Positions 1 to 8,197 of a stretch of 59,418 nt of DNA are shown piece by piece. The position numbers and the translations under genes were made by a program. Positions within the stretch are counted from its first letter, which is position 1, and each line of letters starts with the position of its first letter. The notes under the pieces are model-generated. The model ran no database searches and was not told the DNA's origin. It saw nothing but the letters and a program-made list of their open reading frames with translations. Source of the DNA: Roseiflexus sp. (GTDB lineage Bacteria > Chloroflexota > Chloroflexia > Chloroflexales > Roseiflexaceae); the NCBI GenBank assembly GCA_025062325.1, contig JANXAL010000040.1:1-59418 (forward strand), in the 5' to 3' direction.

Positions 1-24
1 GTCACTCCGCAGGAGAGTCGCGCT

Positions 25-1158
25 ATGAACGCCGGTATTCAGCAATGGCTCAACTGCCTGCCCTATGACTCGCCGCTTATGCTCCGTCAGGCGAAACTTT
101 TGCAAACGATGCTGTTCCTTATCATTGGCGGCGCCGTGATAGGGATTGGGCTTAGTCCGATTTCTAACCCGACGACCGAAAGCCTAATCGTTTCTCTTGC
201 GTCGTACAGCCTCGTGCTCCTTGGCACACTGACAGGACTCGCCTTGCTGCGACGCGGCTTCTTGCGCGCAGCGGGAGCAACTATTGTTTCTACACTGGTC
301 ATCGTTCTCAACTTAGTGATGGTAGCATATGGACGGCAACACGATGAATATGCCCTGCCGGGTCTGGTAGCGCCAATCGTGCTTGCCGGGTTGATCCTGG
401 GGCGGCGGGCGTTGTGGATAACGTGCGGCGCCGCGATTGTCAGCATAGCACTGAGCGGACTGGGAATTGCCTACCTGCCTCAATGGTTTGGGTTCATCCG
501 TATGCCCAATCCCGGACTGCTGCCATTCATTGCAGGATACGCTCTTATCGTTGTCGTGATCAGCCTGTTCCTCGACCGTTTCGGCGGCGCATTGCACGAG
601 GCGCTCCGCCAGGCGCACGAACGTGAGCGTGAGCTGGAAACATTGCGCGACTCACTTGAGCGGATGGTCGCCGAACGCACTGCATCGCTTCAGCAGACAA
701 TTGAGGAGTTGCGTGCGTCTCAGGAAACCGTGCGCGCTCTGAGCGCGCCAGCCCTGCCGGTGCTGCCCGGCGTGCTGGTGTTGCCGCTGATCGGCGCCTT
801 CGACACGCGACGCATGGAGGACCTGAACAGAGTCGCGCTGCACGCCGTCGATCAACGGCGCGCACGGGTCGTTATCTTTGACGTGACCGGCGTTCCGCTG
901 CTCGATACTGCCACCACGCAGGCATTGTTGCACACTGCGGCAGCCGTGCGATTGCTCGGCGCCGAGTCATGGCTGGCTGGTCTGCGCGTTGAAGTCGCAC
1001 AAACAATTGCAATGCTTGGCGTCGATCTGCGTGCGTTCCGCACATTCGCCAGCCTCGAAGACGCGCTCAGCGTCCTTGTTCAGCATAGTCATCGGCATGC
1101 CGCGTCCGCAATCCATAGCGCAGGAACGTTGCTCAACGGCAATGGACGACAAAACTAA
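25..1158 (+). CDS. Membrane protein with C-terminal STAS domain (RsbR-like)
   Basis: This is a 377-residue protein. Residues about 20-190 are a run of hydrophobic segments, probably six membrane helices. Residues about 195-235 form a charged coiled coil (RERELETLRDSLERMVAER). Residues about 240-345 form a STAS domain with the pattern VVIFDVTGVPLLDT followed by AVRLLGAESWLAGLRVEVAQT, as in RsbR-type stressosome and anti-sigma-antagonist proteins. Members of that family relay stress or light signals through Ser/Thr phosphorylation of the STAS domain, and the Thr and Ser-type positions are present here. AGGAGA lies 9 bases before the ATG and supports the start. The membrane sensor fused to STAS suggests signal input from the membrane; the signal is unknown. 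No partner kinase (RsbT or RsbW) lies within the window on this side. Confidence 0.8.
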   Translation: MNAGIQQWLNCLPYDSPLMLRQAKLLQTMLFLIIGGAVIGIGLSPISNPTTESLIVSLASYSLVLLGTLTGLALLRRGFLRAAGATIVSTLVIVLNLVMVAYGRQHDEYALPGLVAPIVLAGLILGRRALWITCGAAIVSIALSGLGIAYLPQWFGFIRMPNPGLLPFIAGYALIVVVISLFLDRFGGALHEALRQAHERERELETLRDSLERMVAERTASLQQTIEELRASQETVRALSAPALPVLPGVLVLPLIGAFDTRRMEDLNRVALHAVDQRRARVVIFDVTGVPLLDTATTQALLHTAAAVRLLGAESWLAGLRVEVAQTIAMLGVDLRAFRTFASLEDALSVLVQHSHRHAASAIHSAGTLLNGNGRQN

Positions 1159-1461
1159 TAGGGCGCTCAATGAGAAGCCAGACGTTTGCGCTTCGGGCCG
1201 ATGAACGAACGAATCTGGCGTTCCTGCGCCGAGTCGCGCATTCTCTGCGCCGCAAGCTCAAGCTCTCGTTTAGAACGTCAAACCCCGAGAGGCTTGCACC
1301 ATCTCAGCGAGGACTTCGACCTGAAGCGTTGCGGTCACGCTCCCACTTTAGCCTGCAGCGTTCGGTTGCACCAGGAAATCGCGTCGTAAGGCCTGCCGCG
1401 AGTGCAGCGCAGCGGCGCAAAATGACGCCTGACGCGCAGGCGCCCGAGCGGCGCCAGCGTC
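1159..1461. other. Intergenic region without a recognisable gene
   Basis: About 300 bases lie between the convergent ends of the STAS gene and gatD. Short open frames occur on the plus strand, but they are Arg/Ser-rich without any domain character. No tRNA, terminator with a T-run or repeat was seen. Confidence 0.5.
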
Positions 1462-2259
1462 TCATGCGTTCAACGCCTGGTTGATCTTTCTGCGAGAAGC
1501 CCTCCAGCGTCCCTTACCCAGCATGCGCTCGACCATCGTCTGCTGCGCCTTGAGTTCGAGCGCATCATTGAGCGGCGCAAGGCGTACCACGTTGCCGTAA
1601 CGCCGTCGAAGCGCCATTGCAATCAGGTGATCAGCGAGTTGCGGGTTCTTCGGCAACAGTGAGCCGTGCAGATAGCATCCAATCGTGTTGCGGTAAACAG
1701 CCCCTTCGGTTCCGTCCTCACCGTTGTTGCCGTGCCCGACAAGCACGCGCCCAAGTGGGCGAACGCTCGCACCCAGGTATGTTCGCCCGGAATGGTTCTC
1801 AAACCCGACAAGCCGGAATGCTGCGCCAGAGATGTCAGGGTTCACATCTACTACCACATTGCCGATCAGACGTTCCTTCCCGCCGACAGTGTATACGTCA
1901 AGCGCACCGATGCCGGGCAGCCGTTGCCCGGCGTGCGTCAGAAAGTAATGCCCTAGCAGTTGATACCCGCCGCAGATTGCCAGCATCACAAGACCGGCAT
2001 CGATTGCTGCGCGCAGCGCTGGTCCCTGGCGCTCCACGAAATCCTCTGCGATCAGCGCCTGCCCGCTGTCCTGCCCGCCGCCAAAGAATGCGATGTCAAT
2101 GTCAGACCAGTCAATCGTTGCGCCAGGTCCGACCGGAATGACCTCGCAGGCAATTCCACGCCAGCGACACCGCTGCTGCAGCGCGATAATATTGCCGCGG
2201 TCTCCGTAAATATTCATATGATCAGGATAAAGATGAGCGAGGCGGAGCTGCCATGTCAT
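1462..2259 (-). CDS. gatD: Lipid II isoglutaminyl synthase, glutamine amidotransferase subunit GatD
   Basis: A 265-residue class I glutamine amidotransferase of the CobB/CobQ type. The N-terminus (LRLAHLYPDHMNIYGDRGN) is the characteristic GatD opening. The nucleophile elbow is LAICGGYQLLGHYF with the catalytic Cys, and the His lies in GCYLHGSLLPKNP. In known systems GatD supplies ammonia to MurT, which amidates the D-Glu of lipid II in peptidoglycan. MurT is not adjacent here, which is unusual because the two are often paired; it may be elsewhere in the genome. The open frame extends 62 codons upstream, but that stretch reads through a 10-bp tandem repeat and has no family similarity, so the ATG before TWQLRLAHLY is chosen, although its ribosome binding site is weak. 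Confidence 0.85.
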   Translation of the reverse strand: MTWQLRLAHLYPDHMNIYGDRGNIIALQQRCRWRGIACEVIPVGPGATIDWSDIDIAFFGGGQDSGQALIAEDFVERQGPALRAAIDAGLVMLAICGGYQLLGHYFLTHAGQRLPGIGALDVYTVGGKERLIGNVVVDVNPDISGAAFRLVGFENHSGRTYLGASVRPLGRVLVGHGNNGEDGTEGAVYRNTIGCYLHGSLLPKNPQLADHLIAMALRRRYGNVVRLAPLNDALELKAQQTMVERMLGKGRWRASRRKINQALNA

Positions 2260-2283
2260 ACCGCTACTCACGAATTTACACGC

Positions 2284-2336
2284 GCTATCCCAAACATATC
2301 CCACATTATCCCACATTATCCCACAGGTTTTTCCCA
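2284..2336. repeat. Tandem 10-bp repeat TTATCCCACA upstream of gatD
   Basis: Three near-identical units of the ATTATCCCAC register, plus degenerate flanking units (AACATATCCCACA, GTTTTTCCCACA), lie in the leader of gatD. The period is one helical turn. The unit resembles a DnaA box (TTATCCACA) with one additional C. The first gatD codon is about 25 bases away. Confidence 0.7.
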
Positions 2337-2514
2337 CACCGGTGCGCAAACCCATGAATTCGGCGTCATGTGAGTCGTCAGAGTTTTTTGCTGCGAATAG
2401 CAATATTTTAGGACATGTGTTCGTATATGCTCGGCAGGGATGCACAGGTTTTGATCAGTTCAACGAGCATCTTGAGGCGTGCCTGACTTCCTGGCGGTAT
2501 GAGGTCTTTGATTC

Positions 2515-3072
2515 TCAGTTCTGAGTTCTTGGTTCTTGCAACTCTAACCCTTCCTCCAACCCACGCGCAGACCCTGCCGTTTCAGAAGGAGCAGACGGCT
2601 TGGCTGCGGGCGGTTCTGCAAGCTGGTAGAGCGCAACAATTCTGGAATGTGCTAATGCAGCAAAGTCGCGTGTAATCGGCGGACCGCCGGCAATCGGGAA
2701 GATCTGAACGTTGCGAAGCGGCAGGAAATCCTCGGGAGTACGCTCCAGCGCCTCAGCCAGGGTCCAGCCCGGACGAACATAATACGTTCCTCGAACGACA
2801 AAAGCTGTGGTGAAGAATACAGCCATCAGCGGCGTGACCTCACGCCGCTGCTCCTCGAGCGGATAGTCGGGCGGCGGCGCAGCTTCCGCCAGCGCAGCAA
2901 CAAGCACTGCCTCTGATCGGTCGCACAGCAACTGCGGCAGACGCTGCGTCGGATGGGCGTGTCCCAGCGGCGCAATCATCGCATCGCGCAGCGTGATATA
3001 GCGGCGCTGCTCTCCGTTGATCGCATCGCTTACACGCCGGTAGATCACAAGATCATACGCGCCGACAATCAC
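2515..3072 (-). CDS. Hypothetical protein
   Basis: I do not recognise this family. The likely coding part begins near VIVGAYDLVIYRRVSDAINGE and contains a regular alternation of hydrophobic segments (MAVFFTTAFVVRGTYYV; NVQIFPIAGGPPITRDFAAL), giving about 185 residues, with a Pro/Glu-rich tail. The start is uncertain: the frame stays open to 3246, but that extension crosses a 21-bp inverted repeat and has no protein-like character. I therefore use the GTG at 3072, which has no clear ribosome binding site. The last 10 or so residues are read from a short low-complexity sequence also seen elsewhere in the window. It follows aroA on the same strand and may be cotranscribed with it. Confidence 0.55.
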   Translation of the reverse strand: MIVGAYDLVIYRRVSDAINGEQRRYITLRDAMIAPLGHAHPTQRLPQLLCDRSEAVLVAALAEAAPPPDYPLEEQRREVTPLMAVFFTTAFVVRGTYYVRPGWTLAEALERTPEDFLPLRNVQIFPIAGGPPITRDFAALAHSRIVALYQLAEPPAAKPSAPSETAGSARGLEEGLELQEPRTQN

Positions 3073-3182
3073 TAAGCTAGTTGTGTAGATTTCAATGAGG
3101 TGGGTGTAAACGGGAGTCAGACGCAACCTCTCTGCGCTTAATCCATATAAGGACACGAAGGTCCGCAAAGAATACTGTCGAT

Positions 3183-3229
3183 GCACTGCGGGCAGAGACG
3201 TTGGAACGCAACGTCCCTGCCCGCAGTGC
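3183..3229. repeat. 21-bp inverted repeat with 5-base loop (GACGTTG family)
   Basis: The arms at 3183-3203 and 3209-3229 match at 20 of 21 positions around the loop GAACG. The core GACGTTG...CAACGTC recurs in the perfect palindrome at 32543-32577. There is no T-run, so it is not a typical terminator. It lies between aroA and the downstream hypothetical gene. Confidence 0.8.
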
Positions 3230-3279
3230 AACGTCTTTACCTGCACTCCCTCTTCGTCTCGTACCTCTCGACTTTTCCC

Positions 3280-4575
3280 TCACTCACGTATCCGCCCCAG
3301 CACATTCCAGAACTCTGGATACGACACCCCTACTGCTTCTGCGCCATGGAGCACGGTTTCGCCCGCTGCCACAAGACCGGCGATCGCCCACGTCATCGCC
3401 AGGCGGTGGTCGCCATAGCTATCGAGCGTCGTACCGCGCAAGTTGCCGCCGCCAGCAATGATCATGCCGTCTTCCGTCGCTTCCACGGCGGCGCCGAGTG
3501 CGGACAGACCGGCAGCAACGGTTGCAATTCGGTCGGTCTCCTTAACGCGCAATTCCTGAGCGTCACGGATGATCGTTTCGCCCTCGGCACAGGCAGCCGC
3601 AAGCGCTAGAATCGGCAGTTCGTCAATCAAGCGCGGAATGAGCGCACCTTCGATGACTGTGCCGCACAACTGTGACGAACGCACTGTCACGTCCCCTACC
3701 GGTTCGCCCCCCTCGTCGCGCTGATTCGCCACCTCGATCTGCGCTCCCATTGCGCGGAGTGCGTCGAGCGCGCCAGTACGCGTCGGATTCAGGCAGACGC
3801 CCGTCGTGGTCACTTCGGCGTCGGGATGGATCGCGGCCGCCACCCACCAGAATGCCGCCGATGATGGATCACCCGGAACCCGCAACGATAGCGGCTGCAG
3901 CGCATCAGGACGATCTAGCGGCATCAGGCGGATGGTTGGTTCATCAACTGTGATTGCTGCTCCCATTGCTGCCAGCATCCGCTCAGTGTGATCACGCCCG
4001 TCGGTGCGCCCGGTCAACGTAAGCGGCCCATCGCCAAACAGCGCTGCCAGCAGCAGCGCGCTCTTGACCTGCGCTGAGGCAATGGGCAGGTCGTAGGCGC
4101 CGCCATGGAGGTGAGCGCCGCGCACGGCCAGCGGCGCACGATTTCCCTGATCGCGCCCATCCAGCCAAGCGCCAAGCGCACGCAGCGGCGCCACGATCCG
4201 GTGCTGCGGTCGTGAGCGGAGCGAGGCGTCACCGGTCAATACGGCAAACATACCGTTCTGCCCAGCCAGCATGCCCGCCAGCAGGCGCAGCGTAGTGCCG
4301 GAGTTGCCGCAGTCCAGCACATCAACCGGCTCGCGTAGACTGCGCAATCCCATGCCGTACACGCGGACCATGTCTTCGTGACGCTCAACGCGCACGCCAA
4401 GGGCCTGGATGCATGCAATCGTCGAAAGACAATCTGCGCCAACGAGGAAGTTCGTCACTGTGGCTTCGCCGCTCGCCACAGCGTTCAGGAGCACAGCACG
4501 GTGCGAAATCGATTTATCGCCGGGAAGAGAGATAGTGCCGCGTAGTCGACGCGGTGCGGTAATGGTAACAATCAT
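3280..4575 (-). CDS. aroA: 3-phosphoshikimate 1-carboxyvinyltransferase (EPSP synthase)
   Basis: A 431-residue EPSP synthase that joins shikimate 3-phosphate and phosphoenolpyruvate in the sixth step of the shikimate pathway, in the cytoplasm. Visible motifs, in order, are LPGDKSISHRAVLLNA (PEP and substrate binding), LDCGNSGTTLRLLAGML, VPGDPSSAAFWWVAA, LRVKETDRIATVA and DSYGDHRLAMTWAIAG. The order and spacing match complete enzymes. The frame is open 17 codons further upstream, but similarity starts at MIVTITAPRRLRGTISLPGD, so the ATG at 4575 is used. The gene lies 66 bases downstream of the FHA regulator on the same strand and may be cotranscribed with it, an unusual partner for a biosynthetic gene. 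Confidence 0.96.
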   Translation of the reverse strand: MIVTITAPRRLRGTISLPGDKSISHRAVLLNAVASGEATVTNFLVGADCLSTIACIQALGVRVERHEDMVRVYGMGLRSLREPVDVLDCGNSGTTLRLLAGMLAGQNGMFAVLTGDASLRSRPQHRIVAPLRALGAWLDGRDQGNRAPLAVRGAHLHGGAYDLPIASAQVKSALLLAALFGDGPLTLTGRTDGRDHTERMLAAMGAAITVDEPTIRLMPLDRPDALQPLSLRVPGDPSSAAFWWVAAAIHPDAEVTTTGVCLNPTRTGALDALRAMGAQIEVANQRDEGGEPVGDVTVRSSQLCGTVIEGALIPRLIDELPILALAAACAEGETIIRDAQELRVKETDRIATVAAGLSALGAAVEATEDGMIIAGGGNLRGTTLDSYGDHRLAMTWAIAGLVAAGETVLHGAEAVGVSYPEFWNVLGRIRE

Positions 4576-4641
4576 GCATCCACACTTTCGAGGATGAACA
4601 GCGTGGCATCTCCGCCTGACGACCACCCCGCTATCCGCCTG

Positions 4642-5307
4642 TCATCCGTGTTCTGGTTGCGTGATCAGCTTGTACCCGAATCCGCGAACGGTCACGACGA
4701 AGCGCGGATTGCTGGGATCGGCTTCAATGCGTTGGCGCAGCCGGTAGACAAGGGCATCGATGGCGTTGTAATCGTACACCTCATAGTCCCACACATTTCT
4801 GGCAATTTCGTCTTTGCTCAGCACCTGCCCCTTATGGGTATACAGCAACTCAAGCAGTTGAAACTCTTTCACGGTCAGCGGCGGGCTGAGCAGTTTGCCA
4901 TGGATATAGACCTCTTTGGCGCGGCTATCAACGCGCAGCGCTTCTTCGTGCGCGCGCACACGCTTGAGAATCTCCAGCGGCAACGGTCCTTTTTGAGTTG
5001 CTTCGGGATCGTTGAACACAATCTCGGCATCAGCGACCCAGATGCGATCCTGATTATGCAGCGCGTGCACCCCTTCGATCCGCTCGCCATTGACATATGT
5101 TCCGTTGGTGCTATCGAGATCACGGATCAGATACCCATTCTCGTCGCGCTCAAAACGCGCATGGCGACGCGATGCGAGCGGATGTTCGATCACAATATCG
5201 TTCGTAGGGTCACGACCTACGGTCAGGATCGGACGATCCCACTCGATCTGGATTGCTGCGGCATCCTGACGCCGGACAATCAGAGTCGGCACGGGTCCCG
5301 ACTGCAT
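4642..5307 (-). CDS. FHA domain plus OmpR-type winged-helix transcriptional regulator
   Basis: A 221-residue regulator. Residues about 10-95 are an FHA phosphothreonine-binding domain (ILTVGRDPTNDIVIEHPLASRRHARFE, DLDSTNGTYVNGERIEG). Residues about 125-215 are an OmpR/PhoB-type DNA-binding domain (LSPPLTVKEFQLLELLYTH, VDALVYRLRQRIE-like helix, VRGFGYKL). There is no receiver domain, so phospho-Asp signalling is replaced by phospho-Thr recognition. It is divergent from the adjacent Ser/Thr kinase, and the pairing recalls mycobacterial EmbR/PknH, although the domain order here is FHA first. TGGAGG lies upstream of the ATG at 5307 and supports this start over an upstream ATG. Kinase-dependent control is inferred from context. 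Confidence 0.88.
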   Translation of the reverse strand: MQSGPVPTLIVRRQDAAAIQIEWDRPILTVGRDPTNDIVIEHPLASRRHARFERDENGYLIRDLDSTNGTYVNGERIEGVHALHNQDRIWVADAEIVFNDPEATQKGPLPLEILKRVRAHEEALRVDSRAKEVYIHGKLLSPPLTVKEFQLLELLYTHKGQVLSKDEIARNVWDYEVYDYNAIDALVYRLRQRIEADPSNPRFVVTVRGFGYKLITQPEHG

Positions 5308-5362
5308 GGACGTCCTCCAGGTTTCCTTTGCACTAGCGCCATCTCCGTTGATGCGCACGATG

Positions 5363-5371
5363 TGGTACAAT
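5363..5371 (+). promoter_or_regulatory. Extended -10 promoter for the Ser/Thr kinase gene
   Basis: TGGTACAAT lies about 100 bases upstream of the kinase start. No well-placed -35 was found. It overlaps the divergent promoter region of the FHA regulator. Confidence 0.5.
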
Positions 5372-5389
5372 CGTCGGGTGCTGTAAGGA

Positions 5390-5419
5390 ATTATATCATC
5401 TGCTACTATCTGGTGACAA
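5390..5419 (-). promoter_or_regulatory. Promoter for the FHA regulator (and probably aroA)
   Basis: On the minus strand TTGTCA (5419-5414), an 18-base spacer and the extended -10 TGATATAAT (5398-5390) form a good housekeeping promoter. It lies back to back with the kinase promoter, so one operator could control both genes. Confidence 0.6.
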
Positions 5420-5471
5420 GACGGGCGGATGGCAGGGTGCGGATCGGCGTTGGCGGAATGCAGGAGCAGGA

Positions 5472-7292
5472 ATGACCCGCCTTATTGGTCAACATCTTGG
5501 CCGCTATCTGGTGCAGGAAGAGATCGGGCGCGGCGGCATGGCGCGCGTGTACCGCGCATTCGATACCTCGCTTAAGCGCACCGTTGCGCTCAAAGTTATG
5601 GCGCCGCACCTGGCGCTCGATCCGGAGTTCGAGCGGCGCTTTGAACGTGAGGCGGTGACAGTCGCAAACCTCCGCCATCCCAATATCGTCACGGTGTACG
5701 ATATCGGTGAGGCGAACGGTTTACGGTACATCGCCATGGAGTATGTGCGCGGGCGGACGTTGCATGCGATTATTCGTGAACGCGGCGCGCTCGGTCTGGC
5801 CATGGCGATCAGCATCATCGCTCCGATCGCCGACGCCCTCGACCACGCCCACGCGCAGGGCGCCGTTCACCGCGATGTCAAGCCGCACAACATTCTGATC
5901 GATATCGAAGGGCGCGTTCTGCTGACTGACTTCGGCATCGCACAGGCGCCAGACGGTGAGCGCCTGACCCGTACCGGCATTTTCATGGGAACGCCAGAAT
6001 ATATTTCGCCGGAGCAGGCGTCGGCGCAGCGCGTCGATGGTCGCAGCGATCTCTACTCACTGGCGATCGTCGCCTATGAAATCATCACCGGCGTTGTGCC
6101 GTTCTCCGGCGCAACGCCGCAGTTGATCATGGCGCATATCCAATCACCGCCGCCGCCGCCATCGTCGCTGGCGCCGCGTGAACCGCCGGAACTCGACCTG
6201 GTGCTGGCGCGCGCGCTCGCCAAACGACCCGACCAGCGCTTCGGCAGCGGCGCCGCCTTCATTGAGGCGCTGCGCATTGTCGCCCGGCGCAACAACATAC
6301 TCCCTGCGTCTCAGCAAGACCTTGCCGATCTGGCGCTGCCGCGTCTGGCGCCGCAGCAAACAACGATTGCCCCGGCACGTGTCGCGGCGGCTGCTGGACA
6401 ATTGCTCAGGAAAGATGCGATGTATGCCGCTTCGCCAACACCGGTCGGCGCGCCGCCAATCCGCGCACCCGAGTCATCGCTATCGGCAGTCGCTTCGCCG
6501 CCGGCTGCGTCCCGCCGCGCCTCCGGACAGCGCAGCATACGCTGGACGATTGTTGGTCCTGTTGGCGCTGGCATTCTGGTGGCGGCGCTGGTGGCGGCCC
6601 TCTTTGGGGCAGGAGTATTTGGCGCCTCCGGTCAAGCGCAACCGGTCCGTCCGGCGGTGACGGTGCTGTTGACGGAAACGCCGCCGCTGCCGCCAACCTG
6701 GACGCCTGTGCCATCACCAACGTTCACTCCAACACCGCGACCAACCAGTACGCCAACGCCTGAACCGCCGACTCCGATCCCGACCACGCAGGCGCCGGTG
6801 TTTGTTCCGCCTCCGCCGCCCCCACCACCGCCAACAGCGCTGCCGACGGCGACCCCGACCGAAGCGCCGACGGCGACCCCGTCTCAAGCGCCGACAGCAA
6901 TCCCGACTGAAGCGCCGACGGCGACCCCGTCTCAAGCGCCGACGACGACCCCGTCTCAAGCGCCGACGGCGACTCCCGCCGAAGCGCCAACCGCATCTCC
7001 GACGGCGACGCCCGGAACGCCAACCCCAACTGTCACTGCCACGTCGGTTGTCTCACCAACAGTCGTAACAATCACTGCAACTGCCAGCCCCCCAACCGCG
7101 ACAGCAACCCCTGGAACGGCAACTCCTGCGACGGCAACCCTTGAAACGACGCCGACCGCTACCACCGGCTCGGCGGACGCCGGAACGCCATCGCCAACGA
7201 CTGCATTCTCCTCTGTTACTCCTGAGCCGACGCTAACTGCGCCTCCGACGCCGTCGGCCACGCCAGGCGTCTCGCCGACACCCACGCCCTAA
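5472..7292 (+). CDS. Transmembrane Ser/Thr protein kinase (PknB-like) with Thr/Pro-rich exterior
   Basis: A 606-residue Hanks-type kinase. Residues about 10-270 form the catalytic domain: glycine loop [13 protein letters not shown]-anchoring Lys41 in VALKVM, catalytic loop HRDVKPHNI with Asp135, DFG, and activation segment [12 protein letters not shown]. All key residues are present. A linker follows, then one membrane helix at about 356-384 ([20 protein letters not shown]) and about 220 outer residues made almost entirely of Thr, Pro, Ala and Ser, including repeats of the [15 protein letters not shown] type. PASTA domains are absent, so the outer part is probably a wall-spanning stalk rather than a muropeptide sensor. 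It is divergent from the FHA regulator, its likely target. A repeat element begins one base after the stop codon. Confidence 0.93.
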   Translation: MTRLIGQHLGRYLVQEEIGRGGMARVYRAFDTSLKRTVALKVMAPHLALDPEFERRFEREAVTVANLRHPNIVTVYDIGEANGLRYIAMEYVRGRTLHAIIRERGALGLAMAISIIAPIADALDHAHAQGAVHRDVKPHNILIDIEGRVLLTDFGIAQAPDGERLTRTGIFMGTPEYISPEQASAQRVDGRSDLYSLAIVAYEIITGVVPFSGATPQLIMAHIQSPPPPPSSLAPREPPELDLVLARALAKRPDQRFGSGAAFIEALRIVARRNNILPASQQDLADLALPRLAPQQTTIAPARVAAAAGQLLRKDAMYAASPTPVGAPPIRAPESSLSAVASPPAASRRASGQRSIRWTIVGPVGAGILVAALVAALFGAGVFGASGQAQPVRPAVTVLLTETPPLPPTWTPVPSPTFTPTPRPTSTPTPEPPTPIPTTQAPVFVPPPPPPPPPTALPTATPTEAPTATPSQAPTAIPTEAPTATPSQAPTTTPSQAPTATPAEAPTASPTATPGTPTPTVTATSVVSPTVVTITATASPPTATATPGTATPATATLETTPTATTGSADAGTPSPTTAFSSVTPEPTLTAPPTPSATPGVSPTPTP

Positions 7293-7293
7293 C

Positions 7294-8107
7294 CTCACTG
7301 GTGTATCGTTTTTGGGTGCGATGGATGTGTGCCGCGTCCTGACGCCCTTTTTCCCCTCATCCCCCCTGCCCCCTTCTCCCCTTGTGGTAGAAGGGGGAGT
7401 TAGGCGTCCTGATGCCTGAAACAGACAATCAGTCCGGAGGATTGCCAGAAAAATCTACACCTGTGGGTTCTCCCACCCCCCTTCGCTCCCGCGTGCGGGG
7501 AGTTGGGGGGAGAAGGGGGAGGGTGCGCGGCCTGACGCCTTTTTCCACTCATCCCCCTGCCCCATTCTCCTACCCCCCTGTGCCCCCCTATCCCCCCGCT
7601 TGCGGGGGGCAGGGGGGCGGGGGGTTCTCTCAAGTGTAGGCTTTTTGTCGTGCGCAGCGGATCTGCCACATCCTGACACCCTTTTTCCCCCTCACCCCCC
7701 CTGCCCCCTTCTCCCACAAGGGGAGAAGGGGGAGTTAGGGCATCCTGATGCCTGAAACAGACACTCAGCACGGGGAGATTGCCGGAAAAATCTACACTTG
7801 TGAGGGCGGGGAGTTGGGGGGAGAAGGGGGAGGGTGCGCGGCCTGACGCTTTTTCACCTCATCCCACTTGCCCCCTTCTCCCACCCCCCAGCGCTCCCCG
7901 CATGCAGAGGTTTGGGGGAGAGAAGGGGGAGTTGGGGCGTCCCGTTGCCTGAAACGAGCGATGCAACGGAAGGGCTTACTGGAAAAAATCTACACCCGTG
8001 AGCGACCCCCTTCTCCCCCAAGGAGAGAAGGGAGAGTTGGGGGCATCTTGATGCCTCAGGCAGGCGATGCAACACAAGGGCGCGCCGGAAAAATCCGACT
8101 TTGTGAG
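7294..8107. repeat. Cluster of MITE-like elements (family M1) after the kinase gene
   Basis: Well-bounded copies occur at 7294-7467 and 7629-7804, with further right ends at about 8002 and 8107. Each full copy starts near CTCACAAGTGTAGATTTTT or a close variant and ends in its reverse complement (for example AAAAATCTACACTTGTGAG at 7786-7804). The interior is extremely strand-biased: a C/T-rich half ending in CCCCTTCTCCC and a G/A-rich half starting GGGGAGAAGGGG, which can fold on each other. No transposase is encoded. The whole 7293-8197 intergenic stretch is made of this material plus about 90 featureless bases before mfd. Confidence 0.8.
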
Positions 8108-8197
8108 GGTGCAGACCGTTCCGCTAGCGTGATTCTCGTGGAGGCGCCAGGTTATCGGCAAAGACCTCGCGGGTCGGGTAAGCGCCGCCAGCAACCT

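Noticed and set aside
2260..2445. N-terminal 62-codon extension of gatD
   Set aside because: It reads through the 10-bp tandem repeat and has no similarity to GatD.
7294..8107. Open frames of 70-270 codons with Pro/Arg-rich products over the repeat cluster
   Set aside because: They are translations of C/T- and G/A-rich repeat DNA, present in several frames, without starts or domains.
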